DNA of 64,000 nt from Stenocarpella maydis (lineage: Eukaryota > Ascomycota > Sordariomycetes > Diaporthales > Diaporthaceae): positions 62,001-126,000 of the forward strand of contig NQMI01000061.1 in assembly GCA_002270565.1 (NCBI GenBank), written 5' to 3'. The notes beneath the pieces are model-generated. The model was not told the DNA's origin. It worked only from the letters and a program-made list of their open reading frames with translations, and made no database searches. How positions within the stretch are numbered: the first letter of the stretch is position 1; each line of letters opens with the position of its first letter. This document shows positions 1 through 11,546 of this stretch, in pieces. A program made the position numbers and the translations under genes.

Positions 1-1356
1 GCTGCGGTCAACCCAGGCTGTTTATTAGAGTTTGCACACACTGGCCTGCGGCCCCCTCGGCGTGATACCGAGCAGCAGTGTTTCAAGACAATGAATGCGC
101 TCGACACATGCGGAAGGCGACCCCTTCGGCCGGGACGGCGCCGCCGGCTGGGTGCCGTGGTTGCGGGTGCGCCGTGGCTTGAACAGAGTAACAGATTTAT
201 CATTGTTCTGTCTTCGCCTGGGCATATGCCTGTCACTACGCCCTTCTCTGTACATAAAGTCACACAAGTAACAGTCAGATATGGAGTGCCATCTGATGCA
301 GAGCACGTACGACCGCGCACCAGCACGTCACACCTACACGACGTCCCCCGAGCCACGAGGTATACTCATCCTCGACGCGCATGGCCATGCTGCGCACCCG
401 GTGTGACTGACCGAGGCGTCATTGCTTCATCGCAGGCGAGCTGGATGCTTTTGTATTGCGTACGCGATTGAGCCATGACGGAGAGAAGAGATACTTTGTA
501 AACAGTGACCTCGTCACGGTCACGTTGGACAGACAACGGCTACTCCGTACACTAAGACAAAGCGATTGAAAGCCAAACAAGCCCCGGAGGCAGCTTCCCC
601 AACCCCCCCCCTCTTTTCTCCCCCCAAGGACTCGCCAGGGCGAAGGTTCACAAAAGCCACACGCATGCACCCTGACACCGCAACAAAAAACGTAGAACAA
701 AAATGACGAATAATTTTCTCTCTCTTTTTGTCGTCACGCGGAGTCCGTCCTGCGGTCTGTCTCGGACTGGGGCATGGGAGTGGGCCGAGGGGGTCAGTGG
801 GGTGTGCGGTTGCTCGCCCTGTAGGAAGGGTTTGGTTGATGCGCTATTAAGACGATCCATATAGCAGCTTTGCAACGGCATGTGCTGTGTTGTATCTGAG
901 GCGGTATCCGTCTGAGAGCCCTGACCCCGGAGCCGCTACCACGTGCTTGTTCTCTGGTGCTGTGTTGTTTGAAAGTCGCCCTTTTGGCACTGCACAGGGC
1001 AGAGAGCGGCGGTGCGTGGTTTGGTGGTGCTCGAGAGAAGTCGGCTCCGTGGTGTGTGTGTGCACCATGGTGGCTTTCAGTTTCACATCACGCCTTAGCT
1101 TATGAGAGTTCTGAAGCTTCAATTCATGTTGACGGATACTTGGGTCTGCTTAGTCTCGCCGCAATGAACCTACTTTCTAGTGTGGCCGGTCCAACTTAGT
1201 TTTATAGCCCATGTATGGTTCAGGATTCGAGCACGCGGCATCCGGGGCGGACCAAACTCGTATAAGGACAGCAATTATCCTCAGCGGCACTAAATAAAAT
1301 TGGTCCTCTAGAAATCGCACCACCGCCATCATCGCCCAATGAGCACAACCCACCGC
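1..1356. other. Intergenic, no gene recognised
   Basis: Several short overlapping open frames occur on both strands, but none shows a recognisable domain, splice pattern or consistent codon use. The stretch lies downstream of the DNA glycosylase gene and probably holds 3' flanking DNA of that gene and of a gene to the left of the window. Confidence 0.5.
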
Positions 1357-2730
1357 TCACTCGAGCGTACTAATATCCGTCTCCTCAACCCTCCACATAT
1401 ACCACATAAACAGGCTCCTGTACGGGCTAAACGGCGCCGCCATGTCGACCATCTCCCTCTCGCTCATGTACTTCCACTTGTTGCCCCCGCCCTTGGCCTT
1501 GAGCTTCGACACGTCGCGCCCCGCGAAGGCCGCCATGCCCCTCTGCACGCCCAGGTCCCCCGTGCTGAAGACGTCCATGCGCTTAAGCCCGAAGCACGCA
1601 AACATCTCGACGCTCCAGCGGCCGAGCCCGCGCACCGCCGTCAGACGCTCGAGCACCTCCCCGTAGGGCGCCTCCGCGAGCCACCGCGCCGTCAGCTCCC
1701 CGCCCGCGAACTTGGCCGCGAGGCCCTGGATGTACTCGGCCTTGCGCTGCGACAGCCCCGCGGAGCGCAGGCGCTCGATGCTCGTGGCGCCGACCTGGCT
1801 CGGCGTTGGGAACCTGTTACTCGCGGTCGTCGTGGTGTCGTCGAAGAGTTCGACGAAGCGGGCCTTGATGGCCTTTGCGGCGGCGCCCGATACCTGCTGG
1901 GAGATTATGCCTGATACGAGGGACTCGAAGGGGTCGATTTTCTCGGCGAGGCCGGCGGGGGAGAAGATTCGGCAGTGGTGGGCTTTGATCAGGGGCTCGA
2001 GGCGGGGTTCGACTGTGTGGCCCAGGGGAGGGCATTTTTAGTCAGCTCCCCGGTCCATCATTGCTGCTGCTACTACGGCGGCGGCGGCGGCGGAGAGCGC
2101 TACGGGCTGCATTTGTGCGTCGCTTTGCGGTGGATTGGCCTGCTCTGCCCCGAGTACAGATCCGGAGGGGCCCAATTTGGGACCTGTGCAGGAGAAACCC
2201 CAGGTCGAGGCGGAACTCGCAGAGGGGACGCGTCAGAGGGGGGCTGTGACTGCAGGGAAGGACTTACTCTTGATGAGGTGCGCACATGCCTCCTCGAGGA
2301 TGTTGGCCGTGGCCGTTAGGTTATGAGACACGACCTTGGACGTCTCTGGTGAGAGCAGCGGCGCATTGGTGAGGTTTGGGTCCGAGAGCTTCGCTACGGC
2401 CCGAGGTTTTGGGCCTGGCGTCACGGCGGATGATGCTGGTGGCGCCGAAGACTGGGCAGTCGCTGGCTCTGCTATAAGGTGGACAGCACTGGGTGTAGCT
2501 GTCGGCGTAGAGGGTGGGGCCGGGGCGGCAGTCTTCTTTGCTCGTCTCTTGGGGGTTGCCGGCGCCTCAGTTGGCACCTCGACCTCGGCTGGCGCAGACG
2601 GCGGTGCCTTTCTCTTGCGTGACTTGGTCGCCCGGGGGGGAGGAGGTGGCAACACAGATAATGGTGCACCTTTGCCGTCAGCCTGGCTGTGGACCTGGGC
2701 ACTGATGCGGGCTGATCGCCGACTCGACAT
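1357..2730 (-). CDS. MAG1: DNA-3-methyladenine glycosylase II, MAG1/AlkA family
   Basis: Base-excision repair glycosylase that removes alkylated purines such as 3-methyladenine. Two exons are read: 2730-2268 and 2012-1357, with donor GTAAGT at 2267 and acceptor ACAG at 2013, giving 372 aa. Residues 1-150 are a low-complexity Ala/Pro/Lys-rich tail (APATPKRRAKK). The catalytic half has the HhH-GPD signature: a helix-hairpin-helix at LTAVRGLGRWSVEMF followed by the conserved acidic residue in FSTGDLGVQRG. The region starting VEPRLEPLIKAHHCRIF and the SLVSGIISQQVS stretch are typical of fungal MAG1. The start MSSRRSAR (ATG 2730) is preferred. An in-frame upstream ATG at 2880 would add 50 residues rich in Arg and hydroxylated residues, which could be a mitochondrial presequence. 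Family assignment is strong; substrate range is inferred. Confidence 0.9.
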
Positions 2731-5329
2731 GGTGAAACTCGCGGTGAGTATCGTAGAAGCGACAGCACGTGCAGGACGTAACAGTCCGCGTCTAGTTGCC
2801 CGCAGTAGCGTGAATGATTGCACGAGCCCCTCGGAAGGCGAAGACGTGAGGCAGGTGTAAAAAGGACGAGCTACGGCCATGCGCTTCAGGAACGAGTTAC
2901 AGTGTCGACGTCATCCCCTCAGGATACAGCGTGTGTCAAAAGTGCACCTAGGGCGGAATGACAATTCAGATCAGCCTGATAAAGTAGCCAGGCGTGCAAG
3001 AGGGAGAACAAGGCACGAGCAATCGGTGCGCAGGGTAAGTATGCTGAGCTGGAAAAGGACTCGATGCGATGGTGCCGGATGTGAAACGCGCCCTGCGCCT
3101 GTCATAGCCGACCGTGGCGGGAACATGGCGTCGCCCATAGACCGCCAAGTCACGTGGGGCAGCAGGCAAAGGCCAGAAGAGACGAGACGAGGTCCCCCTG
3201 GGATCTGTTCCAAGAGTCTGGAAGCCCCAGCGTTGCTAAAATAGGCAGCTGCAGGAAATGGGCAAATCGGGCGTTGAGGTTGACATGACAGGTGGGCGGT
3301 CAGACGTGCGTGTTCCGAGCGGGATGCAGTCAGACAGACAAGCGCACCTTGCTTGAGCTAATATCCCTGGAGCGCGCCCACAAGCAGATCGAAACACACG
3401 CGAGTAATTTTGTACTTGTCATTGGATGAACATGTCTCTTGGGCTAGCAGAGGCAGAGGCAGATCGTGCGGAGAATGATCTATGATGATGAACACGGTAG
3501 GGCTGGCGATTTGAGGGACGGACAGACGGACTGGCCCACCAGACACGCTTTCAGGAGTCGTTTGTGTGTGCTCAAGACACACCCGCTGCCGGCTGCTGCA
3601 TGAGATGGGAGCTTGGTATACGGAGTATACATAAGCGAGTCCAGCCAGCATTGGCAGCCAATCTGCGGAAGGACAGCCAATCTGAGAACCGTGTAGAGGC
3701 CGTCATAGATGGGATCATGACGAGCCAGCAGTCGACACGAGTTGAACCGGCCTCAAGTCCATCCAACAATGTCGGGGGACATGAAGTAGACAGCTGGTAA
3801 GAGTAGATAGTCTGACAGTCCAACCGAGGACACTACCTAGGTACATCTATCTAGACTATTGTGGATATGCAACGGGGGCCGGACGGATGGCAATCTGGCA
3901 GGCCAAAATGGACAGAGCCCACCTCCGCTTCCTGCCATGCCTCGTGCTCCGTCATTTCACATGCATGACCAGTGGACGGGGCCGGTAATAACGACGACGT
4001 ACGGATAGGGAGGCAATGAAGGGGGTCCCTACCAGGCCTTCAGAGACCCAAGAATCTGCTGGAAAAGGGCCTTCCAACGCCGGCGTAGATGATACGTAGG
4101 TAATAATAATACATGGTAATATCTACATAGTAATTGCTCGCTCCCACATCCGGCCAGCTCCTAGCTCGTATTTTTGGCGGTTCCGCGTCATCATGATAGG
4201 CGCAGGCCACAGATTCTTCTCGATGAGCTTGGGTGGGTACATAGCACGCCCTGGCGAGCCTGGGTGCTTGGCTTGGGTGCTCCCTGAGCGTGTCCCCTTG
4301 TCTCGACGTCTTAGCCTCCCAAGGTTGTGTTGCCAAGGCCGTGTGGGCAAGGGCGCGCGTTTTTACAACTCCCCCCCCCCTTTGTCTTATTATGCAGAAG
4401 GTCTAATGTCCTAGAGTCCCAGTCCGGTCCGGGTCAAGGTCTTATTAGTGTAGGCCCAGGTCCAGGCAGCCCCTAGGGTCGGCGCTTGACCTCGTGTAGG
4501 GGGCTGCTACTGCAGACGGTGTAGAGTGTCTAGGTACCCTAGCTAGAGTCCAGTTACAATTTGCCAGAGTGGTCTGCGCAGCATCTACCAGCCACTACAC
4601 CACATTTCTGTATCCGTACTGTTGCACTGCTATTCCGTCCGCTTACTCCGTACCACGACTACTACACCTTATCGCTTCCCCCCCAACCATCACCAGCTGG
4701 TCCAGAGCAGAGCAGAGAGCAGAGCAGGTCGGTGATAGCTGGCCGCCTCTTTCTTTCTTATCCCCCAATCTTATCGTGTGCTTCGCTTCGCTGTCGGTTG
4801 TCCGTGCCAGTGCCGGAATCTACACCCACTCCATTGCGCCCCGTCTGTTCCCTTACCCACGACTCGACCCGCATCGTCCCACAGCCGAGACGACGACGAC
4901 ACGACTATACCTTACTTTACCTTACCGTTCGTTCTGTGCTGCGTGCTCTGCTGTGCGTTTGGCTCGGCCTCTTGTTCCCATCTCAACAGCACCTATCTAC
5001 ACTACAACGCAACCCAACACTCGGCTGTCCACTCCACGTCACGTCAAGTCCCGCCGTCCTCGTCTCACCCTCCGAGGCTGCTGCTCACGCCAGCACCACG
5101 CGACGCGCCACCGTATACTACTACCGTAATACTGCCACGTTCGGTGCCATCCCCTGCTGCCGGCTCTCACTTGTCAACCACGCAACCGCGCGACCCCACC
5201 GGCCTTTTCGCAAACACGGAGCGACCGCCCAGCTCGCCCAGCGCAGCCATCCCCTGTCCGCCTTCACTTGACCTGCCGCAACCACATATTCAAGGGTGGT
5301 GCTGAGGGCCACCCCAGCTCGTCGCCGTA
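2731..5329. other. Intergenic region with C/T-rich 5' flank of ANP1
   Basis: This is a divergent promoter region between the glycosylase (-) and ANP1 (+). From about 4560 to 5320 the plus strand is strongly C/T-rich with few G, which is typical of fungal 5' leaders. It creates several long but meaningless open frames on the plus strand. A homopolymer of C lies near 4370-4382 and one ACCTAGGTA palindrome at 3835. No gene was recognised. Confidence 0.55.
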
Positions 5330-6870
5330 ATGCTTCTCCCCAAGGGCGGCTTCAACTGGAAGGCAGCCAGAGCCCAACTGCCCCCGTCGAGAGCCGTATG
5401 GAGCTTCGTGACGAGGACCAGGTTCCTGCTCGGTGTTGCCCTCACCGGCGTAATCTTGCTGCTATGGCGAGGTATCAGCACGGCAGGGTCCGAAATGCAA
5501 AGGTGCGTCGGATCAACCACAACCGCAACCACTGCGGCCGCCCAAACTAGCAATGCGCTGACTTCATCCTATGTCTTTCGCCCTATAGTTTCTACTGCTG
5601 GGGCCCTGCGAAGCCGCCCATGGAGATGTCCATTAACGAGCAGGTTTCCTGGACCAAGCATCTACAGACACCCGTCCTCTTCAACCACCATGCGCCAATA
5701 GAAGTCAACTCGTCTACCATCGAGCATGTCGACCTTAACCCGGTCAAGTCGACAAAGCAGGCCCTCCAGAACAACGAGAGGATACTCATCCTGACACCCC
5801 TCAAGGACGCCGCACCCTACCTCTCCAAGTACTTCGAGCTGCTCGCCGAGCTGACATACCCTCACCACCTCATTGACATCGCGTTTCTAGTCGGAGACTC
5901 AACCGATGACACAATTGCTGTCCTGGCCATGGAACTCGACAGGATACAGAAGCGCCCCGACACCATCCCCTTCAGGAGCGCCACCGTCGTCGAGAAGGAC
6001 TTCGGATTCAAGCTCAGCCAGGATGTCCAAGATCGCCACAGCTTCGAGGCCCAGGGCCCGCGCCGAAAGGCCATGGGCAGGGCTCGCAACTACCTGCTCG
6101 CCACTGCCCTGAAGCCTGACCATTCATGGGTCTACTGGCGTGACGTCGACATCGTGGACAGTCCTAAGAAGATCATTGAGGACTTTGTGGCCCACGATCG
6201 GGACATTATAGTTCCAAGTACGTCCAAAACGAACCCCAGGATAAGATCACCATGATTCAAACTGACCGATTGTAGACATCTGGTTTCACCGGTACGAAAA
6301 CGGAGTCGACATCGAAGGACGATGTAAGCACAGTCTCCCACCAACTTGCTGAGATTGCGCACGCGCTAACCTGGCCGCAGTCGACTACAACTCTTGGATC
6401 GAGTCGCCCAAGGGCCGCAAGCTTGCTGCCAAACTGGACAAGGATGTTGTGCTGGCCGAAGGTACGTCCCCTCAGACCGACTCCGTAACCTTGATGCGCG
6501 CGCTGACATGGGCAAACTGTAGGCTACAAGCAGTACGATACGGGACGCACTTATATGGCGCGCATGGGTGACTGGCGAGAGAACAAGGACGCTGAGATCG
6601 AACTGGACGGCATTGGCGGTGTCAACATTCTTGTCAAGGCTGATGTCCACAGATCAGGTGAGTATTGGCAATATTCCTCAGGCTATTGGAAGGCAAGAGG
6701 CTGACCTGATCCTAAATCCAGGCATCAACTTCCCAGCCTATGCCTTCGAGAATCAAGCAGAGACAGAAGGCTTCGCAAAGATGGCCAAGCGCGCAGGGTA
6801 CGGGGTCTGGGGCCTGCCCAACTACGTGGTATGGCACATCGACACAGACGAAAAGGCCGGAAACGCATAA
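5330..6870 (+). CDS. ANP1: Mannan polymerase complex subunit, ANP1/MNN9/VAN1 family (GT62)
   Basis: Golgi type II membrane mannosyltransferase subunit that extends the alpha-1,6-mannose backbone of N-glycan outer chains. Six exons are read: 5330-5502, 5589-6217, 6276-6323, 6381-6461, 6523-6657 and 6722-6870. They give 404 aa and all phases agree. Residues 30-48 (FLLGVALTGVILLLWRGIS) form the single N-terminal membrane anchor. The GT62 domain follows, with RILILTPLKDAAPYL, the FLVGDSTDDT loop, the metal-binding WRDVDIVDSP (DxD) motif, and the conserved C-terminal block GIGGVNILVKADVHRSGINF. The N-terminus MLLPKGGFNWKAAR and the FYCWGPAKPPMEM stretch match what I know of filamentous-fungal ANP1 rather than MNN9 or VAN1. 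That subunit choice is the least certain part. The gene looks intact. Confidence 0.92.
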
Positions 6871-8143
6871 TGCCCGGGACGAATAGACTACACCCTTCTA
6901 TTCATGGACGGCTCTCACCAGTCCGAGCACCGGCGACAGTTCCCGCCATCTTTTCCCATCGAGGGTTTAACCCAAATATAATCCGACGGCAGGAGACGCG
7001 GGCAATGTACGAAGAGCATGACGCACGCACGCACGCCACCGACCTTAATGGAGTCGGTGACACCGACACGGCGTTCCGGAGGGGGTTTTGGGATTTTACC
7101 ATTCTGTTTTATTACCATGATGAAATCATACATCCGCCATCATCGGATATTCTGGCATACCTTCTACTTCAGTCAGCCCGCCGGCGCCCGAGCCGCGAAA
7201 TCGTTTGGGAGCAACACATTCGACGCCGGCGGTTCTTTACTTCTTGGTGTGGCTTTGGATAACCTCCAACCTCTCGGTTAATCCCTCCGGCTTGGTCCCA
7301 CAGAGGCTTGCTTCAATGATTTGCGCGACTCTCACCAACCCGGCCGTGAGAACAAAAGCAGCGCCTTGGTCCGCAACGCTTGCTTGCTTGTTGGAGAGCT
7401 CACGTTCTGTAGAGCTAGTCCGCTCTTGAGGCTCACTTTGGAGGCCGGGATGGTGACTAACGGAGAGAGGAAATGTGTTCTTTCATGGTCCGATATCATG
7501 TCACGCGTGGACGGTAGGTTCAATGATGGTTTTTCTGTGCATAAACAGAGCGGGAACTGGGATTGGCCTGCATGTTGAGCAGGCTCTTGGACATATTGTG
7601 GGGAATGGGCACATCAGGAGCTGATGTGGCGTAGACTGGTCTTAGTGTGAACCAGAATTAATATATACCTATCTACAACTGAAGCATAGCATCGCAACGC
7701 TGTGCCTGTCCGCTGTTGAACTGAGGCGTAGTGGACTGTCTACCTTGGCCACTGTCTCTGCGAGCATAACTGGTTTACGGCTCTGCTGTCGTGAGTGTCT
7801 AGAAGCCCAATTCATTGTGGTGTATCAGCCCGAAGTTAATACTGGACAAAGTCGGCTATATTTGATTAGCAAGTCCTTTGAGCGGGCATAGTTCAACCAA
7901 GCCCAGCCGCGTTGAAGAAAGGCTTCTTTAGAACTTGATATACAATTGCTCGATTGTCTTGGCGTGCGAACAATGCTTGGTGCTACGACATTAGAAGGAT
8001 CGAAGAAAGAGTACATAAGGATGGCAGCTTCCCAGACGGAACATCAATCAATATTGTTTGTGAACTCGAAGACACTTGTAAATTTCCAAGACAGCATCCC
8101 AACTTTGAAGGCACTCAACAGTGTACTCACAACTATACACGCA
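6871..8143. other. Intergenic, no gene recognised
   Basis: This holds 3' flanking DNA of ANP1 and 5' flanking DNA of the zinc-knuckle gene. Short open frames exist, but none has a recognisable product. The open frame of the zinc-knuckle protein extends upstream to an ATG at 7973, so the last 170 bp could be coding. Confidence 0.5.
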
Positions 8144-8663
8144 ATGGGGAAGAGGCGCGGTGGAAACCAGAACCAGAACCAGAACCAGAGCCAAGGCCCT
8201 CCGGTTTGTCAGATTTGCAGCAGGCCTGGGCATGCTGCATATCAATGTTGGAAGCGGAATGGAAACCAAAACCAAAATGAAAATCAGAACCAGAACCAAC
8301 AGCGCAATGGCAACCAGCAGAACAACCAAAACAAGGCCTGTAGCCATTGTAACAGGAGTGGCCACACCAGAGCCGAGTGTTTCGTCTTGAACCCATCCCT
8401 CAGGAACAAGCCCAACAACCAGCCGCAGCCGCAGCCGCAGCAGCAAGTTGTGAAGAAGCACTGCACATTCTGCAATAGAAATGGGCACACTGCCTACGAG
8501 TGTTCCCGAGCCTACCCGGAGCTGAGAGGACAGAAAGGTAAGAACAAGCAGCAGCAGCAGCAGCAGCAGCAAGAGGTTCGATGTTCATACTGTGCGATGC
8601 CGGGCCACGCCGTCGACACCTGCTTCCTACTCCACCCAGAGCTGACGGACCCATCCCACCAGT

Positions 8664-8733
<70 letters not shown>

Positions 8734-9157
8734 AGACACGCACAGCAAGGTGCCGCCGCCGCGGCTGATGAAGCGCATCCGCTCCGCCGAGGAGGAGGGC
8801 CTCGCGGCCACGCCCGAGGGGATCCGGCACCACGCCAAGGTGCGGCGCATCCAGGGGTGGCACCCGCAACGGGCGGCCTACTTCACGCTGCCGCTGTACG
8901 GGGCGGCCGTGGCGGCGCACGGCGGCCGGCACACCGTGGCGTCGTACGAGGCGTTCGACACGGATGGGGACGCAGTCATGTGCTCGTGCGGCCCGCACCT
9001 CGGGTGCCGCCTGCAGCACTTCGTGCGCAAGGCCGTCGACAACAACGGCAGGCCGCTGAGGTTCTCAGAGAGGTCGGAGGAGGGGTTCGAGAGCATCATG
9101 AGGGACGCGGGGGCTAATCCTGCGGCTGTGGTCGAGATCCGTGCGAATGGGTTGTGA
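8144..9157 (+). CDS. Asn/Gln-rich protein with four CCHC zinc knuckles
   Basis: Product of 337 aa from ATG 8144 (MGKRRGGNQNQ); an in-frame ATG at 7973 would add 57 residues. Four zinc knuckles with identical CX2CX4HX4C spacing are visible: CQICSRPGHAAYQC, CSHCNRSGHTRAEC, CTFCNRNGHTAYEC and CSYCAMPGHAVDTC. They are separated by linkers of NQ repeats, Q runs and a tract of about 22 Asn encoded by pure AAC. Such knuckles bind single-stranded nucleic acid in retroviral and copia Gag and in host RNA-binding proteins. The roughly 130-residue C-terminal part (LMKRIRSAEEEGL to the end) has no Asn bias, is GC-rich and contains CSCGPHLGC; I do not recognise it. No protease, integrase or reverse transcriptase lies nearby, so this is not a complete retrotransposon. 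It could be a domesticated Gag-like gene or a native RNA-binding protein. Function is unknown. Confidence 0.7.
8664..8733 (+). repeat. AAC trinucleotide microsatellite inside coding sequence
   Basis: An almost uninterrupted run of AAC triplets encodes poly-asparagine in the zinc-knuckle protein. It is probably length-variable by replication slippage. Shorter CAG runs (poly-Gln) lie at about 8550-8571. Confidence 0.9.
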
Positions 9158-11066
9158 TTGATCATTCGTGACTTGTAAATATATAAATCGGGTCTCAAAC
9201 CTGTGGTTGTAAATCTAAACGCGCCCTCCACTTCTGAGTCTTGCCTTCTAGACGCGGCTCTTGTGACAAAATACTTGGAATGATTCTACATGTTGGACTA
9301 TGGTGCCATCTGTCAAATTAAATGTGATTGACAATAACAACATACCTAGTTCATTTATACGTGTATCTCGAAACGTAATGGTTTGCTGGAAGGCCGTTCG
9401 GGGGGCGATGTGTTGAGAATGAAGCAAACAAGAGTGGCAACTATTTCAACATTCAAGAGAACCCCGCCACTTACTGCACACTTCGTCGGTATTAGAAGAA
9501 TTGATTACTGCAGATACTTGCCTGAAACAGTTTCAAATGGCTTCCTCATGTATAATTCAACAACAGAATACAGCACAGAGCCTCTAGGCATTTGGAATCA
9601 ACAATCATGCCTGACCAGCATGTGTTTAAGCATGTTGATTATTTTGACCTCTCTCAGATTGAACACCTTGTCCGTTCAGCCTGAGATGTTAATTAGGGCA
9701 GTCTGCTAAATATGGGGTCTGCTGACACGGAATGACCATCGGCTCTTTGTGAGGTGTCAAAGGGTGTGCGACAACCCGGTAATTCTCAGAAAGTTCCTAG
9801 GCATTGGCCCCCCAAAGATGCGGTAGCAAATTTAATACACAGTGTGCTAACTACTGGTGCCAACCGAGTCTGCTTGCGCTTGGATATCCGATATGTTCAA
9901 TCTCGTCTCACAGGCTCGGTATTGAGGAACTATATGTTTGCTTCACCGCCCTGCCGCTGACGTTTGGCCCCTATCTGTGATAAATTAATAATTACTGCAT
10001 ACAAATAGTCTGTTGGTTACTCTGTTAAGTACAATACCTTTTATGCTATTCAAGTAGATTATTGATATGAAACTGTTAATCCAGTACGCAAAACTTTCTG
10101 GCTCAGCATACTGATTCGAGGGCACATTTCACAGCCTATGCTGCTAACTCGTTTCAAGTTGTTGATCCTGTATGGCTCAAAACAACCCCACCAAGATTTT
10201 TTGAGAAGCTGCTTGTGAGACTCCTAGTGCACGTTACAGCAAATGCGTGCAGCCTCGCACCCATTGTACATACATGCGGAGACACCAACATTACCACGGA
10301 TGGAGGGGACCAGGACGGGTATGCGCATATGCTGAGATTGAGAGCTGGGATCTCACCCTTTCCGTGCCATGCAGATTCGGAGGGCCCCGAAGGACAAGCA
10401 GGAAGTCATCACTGTTTCCCTAAGTTGCTGGGGGGCTACCAGAGTGGGGATACCGCGGCTTGTGTATAGCTGGGCTCCCGGGCTTTGAAGGAGCCATGTC
10501 TGTGACTCTTGGTCTCTACAGGGTGAGCCTTGGGAAGAAGTTCGTTTCGATATGTCCTGAACCTGTGTCTTAACCTTGCTTGAAAGTCTGTGACTGTCGA
10601 CCTGCGAGTTGGGCCCCCAGCAAGTGTAAACCAAGGAGTGCAAGCCTGTGAGCAGGTCCTTGCGTGTTGTATAGCACACAGCGGCTTCCCGTCTCAACTG
10701 CAGCGTGGGGGTATGTGGTAGATCACATGTGGCTCAGGCGACTGTCCCCGCGTGAGTGGGACATGTGCTCTCTTGATTGTGTGCAGGCTCGTCCAACAGA
10801 TTCAACCAATGTGCCGGGATGTTGGCTCCCAATCGAGTCCATCCGGAACTGATTGACCTCGTCACAGACCAAAAAGATGGAGCGTCTAAGAACCGTTTCC
10901 TTCTATTGCGTCATGAATCCCGGCGGTGTCGTCGAGGGTGCCGTATGGTACAGAGTCCTATAATTGACCCATCCCCTCCATCGCCTCCGTTTCCACAGTG
11001 GTTCTGTCTAAGTACAGGCCCATGCTGTCCCATCACAGTCCGTCTCCAACGGTCCAGGGCAATCGT
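9158..11066. other. Intergenic, no gene recognised
   Basis: About 1.9 kb without a supportable gene. Open frames are short and lack motifs. The left half is somewhat AT-richer than the flanking genes, which would fit old repeat debris, but I see no terminal repeats. Confidence 0.45.
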
Positions 11067-11546
11067 TTAGTGGCTCTTGTGGACGGCGAGGGTGTCGAGG
11101 GCATCCTTCTCCTTGAGCTCGGCCTCGACGAGCTTGATGAGTGGCAATAGGTATGGTGTGTCCTCCTCAGGCTTGGTCCACTCCTGCTTGGGCAACAGCT
11201 TGTGGGCGATGCTGCACTGGACGGCGCGGCGGATGCGGAAGATGCGGTCGTAGCGCTCCTTGTCTGCCAGACGGGCGAGGGCGGTCTGGACCTCGGGGCT
11301 CTCCTCGGGGATGAGATCGTCGGCACTATATGGGGGCCCAAAGGGTTAACCCAGTAGGGGAGGCGATGGGGGCATAGGTGCAGGCGGAGGCGCATGTCAA
11401 CTGGGCGCATGGAAGGGTTGGGCAACATACCGGAGGCCGAGCTGTCGGTAGCCAGAAGTACTGGCGTACCAGTTGGCGAGGGGCTTGAGGGCACTGTGGA
11501 GCCAGGGCCTCTTGACGACAAAGGGAGCCAGGGTTGGGTAGGACAT
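11067..11546 (-). CDS. QCR7: Cytochrome b-c1 complex subunit 7 (QCR7, 14 kDa)
   Basis: Small matrix-facing subunit of mitochondrial respiratory complex III (ubiquinol-cytochrome c reductase), needed for its assembly. Two exons are read, 11546-11431 and 11325-11067, with donor GTATGT at 11430 and acceptor ATAG at 11326. The product is 124 aa, close to the usual 120-130. The protein begins MSYPTLAPFVVKRPWL and contains NWYASTSGYRQLGLRADD, LIPEESPEVQTAL, RLADKERYDRIFRIRRA and KLLPKQEWTKPEEDTPYL, all characteristic of fungal QCR7. It ends AVHKSH. The start is fixed by the conserved MSYPTLAPF beginning; the upstream in-frame codons look like leader. The gene appears intact. Confidence 0.93.

Noticed and set aside
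4561..5305. Three overlapping plus-strand frames of 175-236 codons upstream of ANP1
   Set aside because: They arise from the C/T-rich 5' leader; compositions are Ser/Pro/Thr/Leu-biased with no conserved feature.
8144..9157. Complete copia retrotransposon at the zinc-knuckle gene
   Set aside because: No protease, integrase or reverse transcriptase motifs and no flanking terminal repeats were seen within several kilobases.
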